From: Pusillimonas sp044464525
GTDB lineage: Bacteria; Pseudomonadota; Gammaproteobacteria; Burkholderiales; Burkholderiaceae_B
Length of the DNA stretch: 64,000 nt
NCBI RefSeq assembly: GCF_044464525.1
Contig: NZ_JBIQLE010000010.1
Coordinates: 53,489 to 117,488, forward strand
Reading direction: 5' to 3'
How positions within the stretch are numbered: position 1 is the first letter of the stretch; each line of letters opens with the position of its first letter. A program made the position numbers and the translations under genes. Under the pieces are notes generated by a model. It was given only the letters and a program-made list of their open reading frames with translations, did not search any database and was not told where the DNA came from. Of the stretch, positions 25,585-34,652 are shown in pieces.

Positions 25585-25631
25585 AAAACGCCTTGCCCGG
25601 CGCACATTTGAGCGTGCGTCGCGGCAAGGCG
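25584..25631 (-). terminator. Rho-independent terminator of the 35.7-25.7 kb minus-strand operon
   Basis: The arms CGCCTTGCC (25589-25597) and GGCAAGGCG (25623-25631), with further inner pairing GGCGCAC/GTGCGTC, form a strong hairpin. Read on the minus strand it is followed by five T residues (25588-25584). It sits about 70 bases after the last gene of the operon, and abuts the end of clsB on the other strand. Confidence 0.8.
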
Positions 25632-25699
25632 TGCAAGCATGGAGCTTCGCGGCTGATCGATTGCCGCCCGGCCTGCTTCGTAAGCCCGCTTTTTGCTTT

Positions 25700-26107
25700 T
25701 TAATCGGCGCCCTTGCTGCAGCCGATGTGGGCGGTGGCTTCGATCTCGACCAGGATTTCGGGCTTGGCCAGCGAGCTTACCTCGACCAGGGTGCAGGCGG
25801 GGAAGTCGCCGGTGAAGAACTCTTTGCGGGCATCCCAGATTTTGGTGTTCTGCCCGATGCGGGTGACGAAGATGGTCATCTTGACCACGTCGTCCATCAC
25901 GCCGCCCGCTGCTTCGACGAGGTCTTTGATTTTTTGGAAGATGACCTTCGACTGACCGTATTCATCTTCGCCCAATACTGTCTGGCCGTCGGGCCCCCGC
26001 GCTGTCATGCCGGAAACGTAGGCCACGTCGCCGACAACCATGCAGTTGGACCAGAGTTGCGGCGCCGGCTCTTTGACGGCGGGTGAAGTAATACGTTGCT
26101 TGTTCAT
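25700..26107 (-). CDS. RidA/YjgF-family protein (catalytic Arg replaced by Cys)
   Basis: A 135-residue single-domain RidA-family protein, with YVSGMTARGPDGQTV and the last strand LVEVSSLAKPEILVEIEATAHI. Where RidA deaminases have the essential Arg (PARS), this protein has PACT. Pathway-linked family members, such as 2-aminomuconate deaminases, act in ring-cleavage routes; this location at the end of an extradiol cleavage operon fits such a role, though the chemistry is not proven. It is the last gene before the terminator and follows the aldehyde dehydrogenase by 23 bases. Confidence 0.88.
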   Translation of the reverse strand: MNKQRITSPAVKEPAPQLWSNCMVVGDVAYVSGMTARGPDGQTVLGEDEYGQSKVIFQKIKDLVEAAGGVMDDVVKMTIFVTRIGQNTKIWDARKEFFTGDFPACTLVEVSSLAKPEILVEIEATAHIGCSKGAD

Positions 26108-26130
26108 AGTGTTTCCTTAAAAAATCCCGC

Positions 26131-27693
26131 TTATAGCGAAATACGGTTGTCCCAGGGCGTTTCGCCGCTCCAGTTGATGGCCACGCTTTGACGGCGCATA
26201 TAGCCCTTCCAGGAGTCGGAGCCGGCGGTACGGCCGCCGCCAGTGGCTTTCTCGCCTCCGAAGGCCGCGCCGACGTCGGCGCCGGTGGTGCCTGAGTTCA
26301 CCTTTGCGATGCCGCAGTCGCTGCCGGCGGCCGACAGGAAGTATTCAATGTTGAAGATGTTGGTGCTGTGGATGCCCGAGGCCAGGCCCTGGCTGACGTT
26401 GTTGTGAATCTCCATGGCCTCTTCGAGGGTGTCGAAGGGAATCACCGACACGATCGGGGCGAAAGTTTCATTCTGGGCGCATTCCCAACTGGGGTCGACC
26501 CCAGTCAGGATGGCGCCTTCAACGTAGTAGCCCGGACGGTCGATGCGCTTGCCGCCGTAAACCAGCTTGGCGCCTTGCTCAAGAGCCTTCTTGATGGTGT
26601 TTTCGTAGTCATTGAGGGCTGCGGCGTCGATCAGGGGGCCGACCACCGAATCTTCGTCGCGTGGGTCGCCAATCTTGATCTGCGCGAACGACTTCTTCAG
26701 CAGCTCAACCAGGTCGTCGTGCACTGAACGGTGAACGATGACGCGGCGCATGCTGGTGCAGCGCTGGCCGGTCGTGCCGATCGAGCTGAACGTAAGGTTG
26801 CGGGCGGTTTGTTTCAGGTCGGCGGTGTCGTCGACGATGACGGCGCTGTTGCCCGAGCACTCGAGCATGTAGCGGCGGCCAAGGGTTTCGCTGACGATGG
26901 AAGCCACTTTCTTGCCCACGCCGGTGGAACCGGTGAACGAGACCAGGTTGACGCGGGTGTCGCGCACCAGCACTTCGGCCAGGGCATCGTCCGAAGGCGT
27001 GAACAACGAGAACACGCCTTCCATGCCCATTTCTTTTTCCGCTTGCGCGGCCAGCTGCTGCACGGCAATGGCGGTAAGAGGCACTTTGGGGCTGGGTTTC
27101 CAGATTACGGTGTTGCCCGCAATGGCGGAAAGGAAGCCGTTCTGGGCCCACACGGCGGCCGGGAAGTTATAGGCCGAGATCACCGCCGCCACGCCCAGGG
27201 GCAGCCACTGGTCGTACATGCGGTGCTTGGGGCGCTGCGACTGCTGGGTGAAGCCGTACAGCATGCGCGACTGGCCTGCCGCCAGCGTGCCCATGTCGAT
27301 GCTTTCCTTCAGCTCGGCGCGACATTCCATCAACGACTTGCCGGTGTCCAGCGCCACAATGGCGGCCAGGTCGTCGATGTTCTCGTTCATCAGCTGGCTG
27401 ATGCGCAGCACAAGCTCGCCACGACGGGGCGCGGGCACCATGCGCCACGTTTTCTGGGCTTCAACCGCGGCTTCGATGATGCGGTCGTATTCTTCCTTAT
27501 TCGAGCCCACCACCTTGGCAACGACTTCTCCGTCGGCGGGGAAGATGGCGTCGAAGGTGGTGCGTCCATCAACGGCGCCCCAGCCGTGCGTGTGCACATA
27601 GGCGCCGGAGTGCGGCTTATCCAGGTTGAACCTGGCAAGGGCGCGCTCGGTATTGAAGGCGGCGGGCTTTTCTTGGACAGCTGTGGTGTTCAT
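26131..27693 (-). CDS. Aldehyde dehydrogenase, ALDH7-like
   Basis: A 520-residue NAD(P)+-dependent aldehyde dehydrogenase. Visible elements are the N169-type segment SAYNFPAAVWAQN, the FTGSTGVGKK cofactor loop, the general base Glu278 in LECSGNS and the nucleophile Cys312 in TGQRCTS. The C-terminal AAFGGEKATGGGRTAGSDSW resembles the ALDH7/antiquitin group, whose members oxidise 2-aminoadipate semialdehyde. In this operon it most likely oxidises a muconic-type semialdehyde formed by ring cleavage. The ATG at 27693 has GAGG upstream. Confidence 0.93.
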   Translation of the reverse strand: MNTTAVQEKPAAFNTERALARFNLDKPHSGAYVHTHGWGAVDGRTTFDAIFPADGEVVAKVVGSNKEEYDRIIEAAVEAQKTWRMVPAPRRGELVLRISQLMNENIDDLAAIVALDTGKSLMECRAELKESIDMGTLAAGQSRMLYGFTQQSQRPKHRMYDQWLPLGVAAVISAYNFPAAVWAQNGFLSAIAGNTVIWKPSPKVPLTAIAVQQLAAQAEKEMGMEGVFSLFTPSDDALAEVLVRDTRVNLVSFTGSTGVGKKVASIVSETLGRRYMLECSGNSAVIVDDTADLKQTARNLTFSSIGTTGQRCTSMRRVIVHRSVHDDLVELLKKSFAQIKIGDPRDEDSVVGPLIDAAALNDYENTIKKALEQGAKLVYGGKRIDRPGYYVEGAILTGVDPSWECAQNETFAPIVSVIPFDTLEEAMEIHNNVSQGLASGIHSTNIFNIEYFLSAAGSDCGIAKVNSGTTGADVGAAFGGEKATGGGRTAGSDSWKGYMRRQSVAINWSGETPWDNRISL

Positions 27694-27710
27694 AAACAAT
27701 AACCTCGGTT

Positions 27711-28124
27711 TTATTTCTGCAAGAATCCGCTGATGGATTCGTCTGTATGGAATACCGGCTTTTCCGCGTAATGGGGGCCGTCGTAAATTTCGATAAGTAC
27801 GCTGCGCTCGTGCGCAATGGTGGGGCCGTGGGCGTTGCCCTTGGGGTTCATGTAGAACGAGCCGGGCCGCAGCCGCATGCCCACGTCGGTGTATTCATAA
27901 TCGCCTTCCAGGCAATACATGAACTGGTTCGACGCATGCGTGTGCTTGATGGGGATGTTTCCCCCTTTTTCGTATTCGAGCAGGGCGATGCTGGCCCCCG
28001 TCTCTTCGTTTTTCCATAGAAAATACTGGCGAAAGCCATAGTCGGGAAAGTCGATCCACTTTTCAGGGTCGAGTTCGTCGCGGTTGACCATGGTCTCGAG
28101 CGATTTCATGAAATCAGCGTTCAT
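27711..28124 (-). CDS. Cupin-domain protein
   Basis: A 137-residue single-cupin protein. The metal motif IKHTHASNQFMYCLEGDYEY supplies two His and the Glu-like position, and the second motif includes NPKGNAHGP with a further His. It resembles small dioxygenases or decarboxylases of the ChrR/acetylacetone-cleaving type, but the family is too varied to fix a reaction. It starts at 28124 with AGGAGAA upstream, ends 17 bases before the dehydrogenase start, and begins 3 bases after the RraA-type gene. Confidence 0.87.
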   Translation of the reverse strand: MNADFMKSLETMVNRDELDPEKWIDFPDYGFRQYFLWKNEETGASIALLEYEKGGNIPIKHTHASNQFMYCLEGDYEYTDVGMRLRPGSFYMNPKGNAHGPTIAHERSVLIEIYDGPHYAEKPVFHTDESISGFLQK

Positions 28125-28126
28125 GT

Positions 28127-28927
28127 TCAGTTCTCCTGTTGAGGACGGCCGGCAGCCGTCCAACGGTCATACTCTTCACGGCTTTCGGGCGTAGCCGGAA
28201 ACAGGCCAAAAATGGATCGGCCCTTGTCGATCTGCAGGCCCGCGTATTCTTCGTACTGGGCGGCGTCAAGCGCCTCTTCGGCGATTTCGTCCACCAGGGC
28301 GCGCGGAATGGCCACTACGCCTTCGCCATCGCCCACGATGACGTCGCCGGGATAGATGGCGACACCGGCGCAGCCAACGGGGCCGTTCAGTTCGATGGGA
28401 TGCATGGCGATGGGTGTGGCGGGCGGCGCGCTGCGCTGCTGATAGCAGGGCAGGCCGATATCCCGGATGGCGGGCGCGTCGCGATAACCGCCATCGGTGA
28501 CCACGCCTTCGACACCACGGAACTTCAGTCGGGCGGCCATCATGTCGCCCATGGCCGCCGAGCGGGTTGTGCCCATGGCGTCGATGACCAGCACCGCGCC
28601 TGGGGGGCACTCTTCGATGGCGCGCCGGTGCAGGTTGTCGTCACGGCCGTAGTTGGCCATGGTGTCGATGTCTTCGCGCGCCGGCATGAAGCGCAGCGTG
28701 TAGGCGGGGCCGATCAGCATTGCCTGATTGGGAGACAGCGGCGCCACACCCAATAGATACACGTTGCGGAATCCTCTTTTGAGCAAGGCATTGGCGATGT
28801 TGGCAGTGCCGACGCGGCTCAGGCGGCTGCGAGTTGCCGACGACAGCGGTTCGACTGCCGGTGAGCCGTCGTTGGCCGCTGTTGTCTTGTTGCTAGGGTT
28901 GGTGCTCATATCGATCCATGCATTCAT
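28127..28927 (-). CDS. RraA-family protein (aldolase/decarboxylase-like)
   Basis: About 266 residues. The RraA fold is marked by TANIANALLKRG, the GPAYTLRFMP strand, the phosphate/carboxylate loop VIDAMGTTRSAAMGDMMAARLKFRG and VTDGGYRDAPAI with the metal-binding Asp. Metal-dependent members cleave 4-hydroxy-2-oxo acids (LigK-type) or decarboxylate oxaloacetate, which would suit the bottom of a meta-cleavage route. The start is uncertain between 28927 and 28909; the second has a GGAT just upstream. Confidence 0.88.
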   Translation of the reverse strand: MNAWIDMSTNPSNKTTAANDGSPAVEPLSSATRSRLSRVGTANIANALLKRGFRNVYLLGVAPLSPNQAMLIGPAYTLRFMPAREDIDTMANYGRDDNLHRRAIEECPPGAVLVIDAMGTTRSAAMGDMMAARLKFRGVEGVVTDGGYRDAPAIRDIGLPCYQQRSAPPATPIAMHPIELNGPVGCAGVAIYPGDVIVGDGEGVVAIPRALVDEIAEEALDAAQYEEYAGLQIDKGRSIFGLFPATPESREEYDRWTAAGRPQQEN

Positions 28928-28986
28928 GGTTGGGTTTGAAGCGATGCCAGGCAGCGGGCGGTTGTGCCTCCCATGCCTGACGGGCG

Positions 28987-29919
28987 CTACATAAAGAAGT
29001 CGGACGGCGGTTCCATGCCCCACTGCGTGGTTTCTTGTGCAGTGCCGTTAAAGATCGCAGGCTTATAGCTGGCATCCACGACGTCTCCGTCGGTGTAATG
29101 CTCGATGCGGAAACCGAATGGATCCTTCCAGTAATCGAATATCTGGCTGCCCAGCAAATGGCGGCCCACGCCGCAGTCAAGCTGCCAACCCTTTGAATGC
29201 AGGTAGTCGTGCGCCGACATGATGGAGTCCAGGTCCTGTACTTCGTAAGAGGTGTGGTGCACCGTGACCCGGTCGGCTTGCAGCACCAGCAGGCAGTGGT
29301 GGTCGACCAGTTGCGTGCCCAGATTGCAACGCAGGAAGGTACCGACGATGGGGCTGTCCTGGCCGGGCGGGGCGAAGTGGTCTGAAGGCAGGAACTTGAA
29401 TCGCTCTTGCAGCCAAGCCACGGTCTCATCGTGATTCGACACGTGTATTACGAAATGGCCCAGCCGGATCACCGGACTGGGTTCGGGCCGAGCCCGCACA
29501 GACGCGTTCACACGTGTCTTGATCTGGCCGGCATTAAAGGAATGCGGTGAGCGCAGTGGGAGCAGCTCGGCGCGCTCGCGGCCCCACACGGCGTTGATTT
29601 CGAAACCGTCGGGCGATGTCATGCGGACCACCCATCCGCCTCCGGGCTCGTCGTTGGCTTGTACGGGTGATGAACCCGGCAGCGCCGCAAGCTCGTCCAG
29701 GTCTTCGCGCGAGGACACCTCGAAGGCCGCGCCGATGAAGCGCGCATCAGGGCCGAGGCGGGTTTCATGGATGTGGTGCTGGGCGCCCGTGCCGCGCATG
29801 AACAGCGCGCTTTCCCGACGTTCAGCGGGCGCCAGGCCGAAATCAAGAAGCGTCTGCTCCATGAGATCGAGGTCGGGCACCTGGTAGATTACTTTGGCAA
29901 GATCAACTGCTTTGGCCAT
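28987..29919 (-). CDS. Type I extradiol (VOC-fold) ring-cleavage dioxygenase
   Basis: A 310-residue two-domain VOC protein of the size and layout of catechol 2,3-dioxygenase/2,3-dihydroxybiphenyl dioxygenase. The second domain carries the likely iron ligands: His155 (GHFVIHV), His221 or His222 (VHHTSYEV) and Glu273 (FRIEHYTDGD); an HHxxYxV segment with catalytic-type His and Tyr is present. It would open a catechol formed by the HpaB-type hydroxylase encoded upstream. The start at 29919 follows the flavin reductase by 7 bases. Confidence 0.9.
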   Translation of the reverse strand: MAKAVDLAKVIYQVPDLDLMEQTLLDFGLAPAERRESALFMRGTGAQHHIHETRLGPDARFIGAAFEVSSREDLDELAALPGSSPVQANDEPGGGWVVRMTSPDGFEINAVWGRERAELLPLRSPHSFNAGQIKTRVNASVRARPEPSPVIRLGHFVIHVSNHDETVAWLQERFKFLPSDHFAPPGQDSPIVGTFLRCNLGTQLVDHHCLLVLQADRVTVHHTSYEVQDLDSIMSAHDYLHSKGWQLDCGVGRHLLGSQIFDYWKDPFGFRIEHYTDGDVVDASYKPAIFNGTAQETTQWGMEPPSDFFM

Positions 29920-29926
29920 CTCTATA

Positions 29927-30472
29927 TCACTCCAGATGGGTCAGGCGGCCATAGCGGCCGCTGTGAAACAGCAAGGGCTCAGGCGTGTCTTCCAGCAGAT
30001 GCAGCGCCTTCACCTCGCCGACGAACAAAGTGTGGTCGCCGCAGGGGTAGGCATGGCGCAACTCGGCGCCCAACTGCATTACCGCGTCGGCGATCACTTG
30101 CACGGAATCCAGCTGTTCGAACTCGGGCTTGCCTTCGGCCATCGGGCGGCCCGCAAAATGGTTGCTGGTCCGCTCTTGATGCTGGGCCAGTATGCTGATG
30201 CCGAATCGTCCGGTCTTCTGGATTTTTTCGTGCATGCGGGCGGTACGCGCCACCGATACCAGCACCAGCGGAGGCTCGAGCGAGCCCGACATGAACGCAT
30301 TGGCGGTCATGGCGTGGACATCGCCGCTGCTTTCGGCCGTAATGACGACGACTCCGGTGGCGAACTGCCCCATGGCATCGCGGAACTGGCGCGGCGTGAA
30401 CGTTGGTTCGTTGGATAGGCTTCGCGGCATGGTGGTGTGATCGTTGCGGATGGCTGTGCTGACTGAGGCCAT
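29927..30472 (-). CDS. Flavin reductase (HpaC-type), partner of the HpaB-like hydroxylase
   Basis: A 181-residue split-barrel flavin reductase with FATGVVVITAES, AMTANAFMSGSLEPPLVLVSVA, GISILAQHQE and a late GDHTLFVGEV. It supplies reduced FAD to the oxygenase encoded just upstream (20-base gap). A strong AGGAGG site precedes the ATG at 30472. The N-terminal 25 residues are extra compared with short HpaC proteins. Confidence 0.93.
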   Translation of the reverse strand: MASVSTAIRNDHTTMPRSLSNEPTFTPRQFRDAMGQFATGVVVITAESSGDVHAMTANAFMSGSLEPPLVLVSVARTARMHEKIQKTGRFGISILAQHQERTSNHFAGRPMAEGKPEFEQLDSVQVIADAVMQLGAELRHAYPCGDHTLFVGEVKALHLLEDTPEPLLFHSGRYGRLTHLE

Positions 30473-30492
30473 GAGAAGATCCTCCTTGCGAT

Positions 30493-32049
30493 TTATTTGC
30501 TCAGGATGCTGACGTCGTCGGGGTTGATCAGGTCGGGCACGGTCCAGCCGTCAAGGTCGTATTCGTTCAGGCACGAATCAGCGAATTCCTTGAACCTGGC
30601 GAGGTTGCCCGAGCCTTGCGCGGCCCACAAGTTGGTCATGCGCGTAACGTCGTTACTGCCGATGTAGTTGATCTCGTACAGTTCGTGGCGTGCGCCGAAT
30701 TCGGTGCCGATGGCATCCCACAGCGCCTTCATGACCTTGACGCGCTCGATCGAGTCGATGCCGCCCGTGCCGCGCAGGTACTTATCCAAATAGGGGCGAA
30801 TCTCGGGCTGCTTGAAGTCGGCCGTGTGCGAATTCAGATAGATCAGGCCGCTGGCCACGATCTCTTCGATGATGTTCTTGATCTTGGGCATGGCAATTTG
30901 GTTCATCACGCGATAGGCGCCGGCGTGGTGCGCATCGGGACGAATCATGCCGTTCCAGGGCTGAGCGCTCTTGGCCATGGCATCAGACAGCGCCCAGAAC
31001 GTGTTGCGCCAGGCGATGACTTCGCCCAGCTTCGATTGCACGCCATGGAAGCCGCTGGCGCCGGTGATATCCAGTGCCTTGGCAAGCAGGCCCACAATGA
31101 AGTCGAGCTTGACGGCGAAGCGCGTGCAGCCATGCATCGAGGCGCGCTCAAGATAACCCGAGCCGGTGTTGTACTGGTTCGACAACTCGACGTTGTTGTG
31201 CATGAACACGTCTTCCCAGGGGATAAATACGTTGTCCAGCACCAGGATGGCGTCGTTCTCGTCCAGACGGCTGGAAAGCGGGTAGTCGAAGGGGCTGCCC
31301 AGGACGGCCGCGCGGTATTCGTTCGAAACACGGCACAACAGTTTTACTCCGGGCGCCCCTGTGGGCACGATGAAAACCGGAGCGAACTTGGGGTCTTGCA
31401 TGGGCACTTGGGTGATGTGCGCCACAAAGGTGTAGTGCGTAAGCGCCGAGCCGGTGGCCACCACCTTTGCGCCGCTGACGTAGATGCCCGCATCGGTTTC
31501 CTTGACCACGCGCACGAACACATCGGAGCCGTCGGCGGAGGGGTTGGAGCGGTCCACCGGCGGATGCATGATGGCGTGGTTCACATACCAGGTTTTTTCC
31601 TGCGCCTTGCGATACCAGTTGCGTGCGTTTTGTTCAAAACCCTTGTAGAAATCGGCGTTGGCGCCCAAAGTGCCAAGGAAGCAGCCCTTGTAGTCGGGCG
31701 AGCGGCCCATCCAGCCCCAGGCCATGCGCTGCCATTCAGCGATGGCGTCCCGCGACGCAACCTGCTCTTCGATGTTGGAAGCGGCGCGATAAAAACGGTG
31801 GGTGAAGCCGCCCCATTCGGTCGGCATCGTCAAAATTTCTTTGCGCTTGGGGTCGTGCAAAGCGTCGTACATGCGCGCGATCATGCGGGCAGAGTTACGG
31901 AACGCCGGGTGCTCGGCGATGTTCTTGACACGCTCACCATAGATCCACACTTCGCGCCCGTCGTCCAGGCTTTTCAGGAACTCCTGGCCGGTAAAGGGAA
32001 TGTGGTCGGCGTTGACTGTGGGGCTTTGTTGCTGCAAAGGCGCGTTCAT
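30493..32049 (-). CDS. HpaB-family FADH2-dependent phenol ortho-hydroxylase
   Basis: A 518-residue oxygenase component of the 4-hydroxyphenylacetate 3-hydroxylase family. The flavin/substrate motif GRSPDY is at residues 115-120, with NHAIMHPPVDRS (His158 region), KVVATGSALTHY and FIPWEDVFMH typical of HpaB. It should add a hydroxyl group next to an existing phenol hydroxyl, making a catechol. The ATG at 32049 has AGGAGA upstream; a longer open frame to 32271 is not used because it overlaps the permease gene. It is the first enzyme gene after the ABC transporter genes. Confidence 0.93.
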   Translation of the reverse strand: MNAPLQQQSPTVNADHIPFTGQEFLKSLDDGREVWIYGERVKNIAEHPAFRNSARMIARMYDALHDPKRKEILTMPTEWGGFTHRFYRAASNIEEQVASRDAIAEWQRMAWGWMGRSPDYKGCFLGTLGANADFYKGFEQNARNWYRKAQEKTWYVNHAIMHPPVDRSNPSADGSDVFVRVVKETDAGIYVSGAKVVATGSALTHYTFVAHITQVPMQDPKFAPVFIVPTGAPGVKLLCRVSNEYRAAVLGSPFDYPLSSRLDENDAILVLDNVFIPWEDVFMHNNVELSNQYNTGSGYLERASMHGCTRFAVKLDFIVGLLAKALDITGASGFHGVQSKLGEVIAWRNTFWALSDAMAKSAQPWNGMIRPDAHHAGAYRVMNQIAMPKIKNIIEEIVASGLIYLNSHTADFKQPEIRPYLDKYLRGTGGIDSIERVKVMKALWDAIGTEFGARHELYEINYIGSNDVTRMTNLWAAQGSGNLARFKEFADSCLNEYDLDGWTVPDLINPDDVSILSK

Positions 32050-32090
32050 AAGCTTCTCCTGGAGAAATGCGTTGAGTTTTGAGTGATCCG

Positions 32091-33101
32091 TCAGCGTCTG
32101 GACAGTGCCATTGCCAGGATCAAGATCGAGCCGATGACCATCGTTTGCGCATAGGCTCCGATCTGCATCAGGTTCATGCCGTTTTGTACGAAGACGATAA
32201 GCAAGGTGCCTACTACCACGGCAAGGGTTCGTCCCACTCCGCCCGACAGGGCGACGCCCGCGATCACGCACGCGGCGATTGATTCAAGCGGCAGAGTGGA
32301 ACCGATGTTGGATTCTCCGGTGTCCAGCCGGGCGGTGAGCAATAGCCCGGTCAGGGCCGACAGGACGCCGGCCACCACGAATGCAATGATGATCACCCGC
32401 GAGGTGCGTACGCCGGAAAGCTCGGCCGCCCGCAGGTTGCCGCCCGCGGCGTACAGGTGTCGGCCGAAGCGGGTCCATTCCAGCAATGCATAGACCACAG
32501 CCACGATGGCCAGGGCCACCAGCACGGGAATGGGAATGCCGGCCAGCTTGCCAAAGCCGAAAGTGGCGCCGAACTCTGGCGGAAGCCCATAGATGGGAAT
32601 GCCGCCGCTGATGAAAAGCGTAATGCCGAACACCACCGAGGACATGCCCAAGGTCATCATGAAGGCGGGAATGCGCAGCACGGCTGTGCCCAGCCCGTTG
32701 ACCAGGCCTACCAGACCTCCGGCCACCATGCCGGCGGCCGAGCCGGCCAAAATAGCCAGCGCGGGCGAGTCGGGATACGCTTCAAGCACGGATGCCATCA
32801 CGGTGGCGCCGATAACCGAGGCCAGTGCCACGATCATGCCGACTGAAAGATCGAGGCCCCCGCCGATCAGCACAATCAGCTGCGCCATCGACACGATCAG
32901 CAGATAGACAGACTGCCGTCCAACATTGGTGAAGTTGTCCACGCTCAGAAAGCCCGGGGCGAACAGCGCAAACACCAAGAGCGACCCGAAAAATAGTGCC
33001 AGCAGCACCACGGCCGATTGATGGTCTCGAAGCCATTGCCGCGTGAAAACCTTCTTTGGGGTTGTCATGGGTGTGGGGGCTGAAGTAGTTACGGTATTCA
33101 T
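32091..33101 (-). CDS. ABC importer permease, ribose/sugar (RbsC) type
   Basis: A 336-residue membrane protein of the BPD_transp_2/RbsC group, with about eight to ten helices and the typical GGGLDLSVGMIVALASV and RHLYAAGGNLRAAELSG segments. It should work as a homodimer with the two-domain ATPase encoded upstream. It lies 9 bases after the ATPase gene and 41 bases before the hydroxylase gene. Confidence 0.94.
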   Translation of the reverse strand: MNTVTTSAPTPMTTPKKVFTRQWLRDHQSAVVLLALFFGSLLVFALFAPGFLSVDNFTNVGRQSVYLLIVSMAQLIVLIGGGLDLSVGMIVALASVIGATVMASVLEAYPDSPALAILAGSAAGMVAGGLVGLVNGLGTAVLRIPAFMMTLGMSSVVFGITLFISGGIPIYGLPPEFGATFGFGKLAGIPIPVLVALAIVAVVYALLEWTRFGRHLYAAGGNLRAAELSGVRTSRVIIIAFVVAGVLSALTGLLLTARLDTGESNIGSTLPLESIAACVIAGVALSGGVGRTLAVVVGTLLIVFVQNGMNLMQIGAYAQTMVIGSILILAMALSRR

Positions 33102-33110
33102 AGGAAGTGC

Positions 33111-34652
33111 TCAAGCGAAAAACTGTTCGAGTATGGCCTGCTGATTGAAGTCCGCGCGTTCGAACTGCGCCACGGTCTCGCCTTTGCGCATGACGAACAT
33201 GCGGTGGCAAAGCCCAAGCAGCTCGGGAAGGTCGGATGAGATCAGCAAAATGGCCGCGCCCTTGGCGCTGAGCTGGGCCAGGTAGCGGTAGATGGCCTGG
33301 CGTGCGCCCACGTCGACGCCCACCGTGGGTTCGTCGAAAATATAAATATCAATGTCTTGCGCCAGCCCTTTGGCCAGCATCACCTTTTGCTGGTTGCCGC
33401 CGGAGAAGTTGGATACGGGCTCGTTCCTTCGGACGAAAGGAAACTCTACGTGCCCCGCCAGTTTCGATACCAGGCCGGCTTCACGGCGCGGCTTGCGCAG
33501 CCGGCTTTTCTCCTGCCCGAACATCAAGGAGGACAGCGCCATATTATCGAAGGCGGTGCGCACCAGTGCCAAGCCGTCGTGCTTGCGGTCAGGCGGGCTA
33601 TACCAGATTCCGTTTTCGATCGCTTCGCTGGGGTGATTAAAGCGCACTTGGCGGCCATCCAGCAAAATTTGCCCGGTCGCCAGTTTGTTTGCGCCGAATA
33701 TGGCTTGTCCCAATTCGCTCTTGCCGCAGCCTACGAGGCCGGCCACGCCGACGATCTCTCCGGCCCGCACGTCGAGGCTGGCATCGACCACACAGTTATC
33801 GCGAGTAGCCAAACCCTGTAGCGACAGCCGCACTGCGCCCAGCTTGGTGGTTGGGGCGGGGTAGATATCAGCCAAGGTCCGGCCGGTCATGAGGCGGATC
33901 AAGGTATCTTCAGTGGTGTCGGCGCCTACCGTCGCGACAATCTGGCCGTCGCGCAGCACGGTAACTGTGTCACCGATGGCGGCGATCTCGTGCATGCGGT
34001 GCGTGATATAGACAATGGCCGTGCCCTCGGCCTTCAAGCGGTTCACCAAAGTGAACAGCGCTTGTGTATCGTGCTCTGAGAGCGACGCGGTGGGCTCGTC
34101 CAGGATCAGCACGCGGGGGCCTTGGCCCACAGCTTTGCAGATCTCGACCATTTGCTGCTTGCCTCGGGGCAGCAGCGCAACCAAGGCATCGGGGTCCAGT
34201 TCGAACCCCAAGTCGCCGATCAATTTGGCGGCCTTGGCGCGCATCAGCCTCTTGGCCAATACGCCGAGCCCGTTCGCCTCTTCTTCTCCAAGCGAGATGT
34301 TGTCTGAAACACTCAGGTGCGGAATCAGTGAGAACTCCTGGAACACGGCGCGGATGCCCAGGTTCCGGGCGATGGCCACGGAATCAAGCTCGACGCGAGC
34401 TCCGTCGATCTCGATATGGCCTTCACTGGGCTGGTTGGCGCCGGCAAGCATCGAAATAAGCGTCGACTTGCCTGCGCCGTTCTCGCCGAACAGCACGTGC
34501 ACCTCGCCGGGAACCAGCGCGAGGTTGACGTTGCGCAGCGCATGGTGATTTCCATAGCGCTTGCCCAGGTTGTGTACGCACAGCAGAGGCTTTGCGTATT
34601 CGGCAGCATCTTGCGGCGCTGCATCAGGCCTGGTGTTCAGCGTGGCGTGCAT
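33111..34652 (-). CDS. ABC importer ATPase, sugar type with two nucleotide-binding domains
   Basis: A 513-residue tandem ATPase like RbsA/MglA. Domain 1 has GENGAGKST (Walker A) and RVLILDEPTASL (Walker B) with a degenerate signature. Domain 2 has the altered Walker A GLVGCGKSE, the signature NFSGGNQQKV and IYIFDEPTVGVD. The degenerate second Walker A is normal for this family. The start overlaps the stop of the binding-protein gene by one base. Confidence 0.94.
   Translation of the reverse strand: MHATLNTRPDAAPQDAAEYAKPLLCVHNLGKRYGNHHALRNVNLALVPGEVHVLFGENGAGKSTLISMLAGANQPSEGHIEIDGARVELDSVAIARNLGIRAVFQEFSLIPHLSVSDNISLGEEEANGLGVLAKRLMRAKAAKLIGDLGFELDPDALVALLPRGKQQMVEICKAVGQGPRVLILDEPTASLSEHDTQALFTLVNRLKAEGTAIVYITHRMHEIAAIGDTVTVLRDGQIVATVGADTTEDTLIRLMTGRTLADIYPAPTTKLGAVRLSLQGLATRDNCVVDASLDVRAGEIVGVAGLVGCGKSELGQAIFGANKLATGQILLDGRQVRFNHPSEAIENGIWYSPPDRKHDGLALVRTAFDNMALSSLMFGQEKSRLRKPRREAGLVSKLAGHVEFPFVRRNEPVSNFSGGNQQKVMLAKGLAQDIDIYIFDEPTVGVDVGARQAIYRYLAQLSAKGAAILLISSDLPELLGLCHRMFVMRKGETVAQFERADFNQQAILEQFFA

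Noticed and set aside
26731..27702. 323-codon plus-strand frame over the aldehyde dehydrogenase gene
   Set aside because: Antisense shadow of an intact ALDH gene.
30616..32082. 488-codon open frame antisense to the HpaB-like gene
   Set aside because: Complete overlap with a clear HpaB gene and no recognisable protein features.
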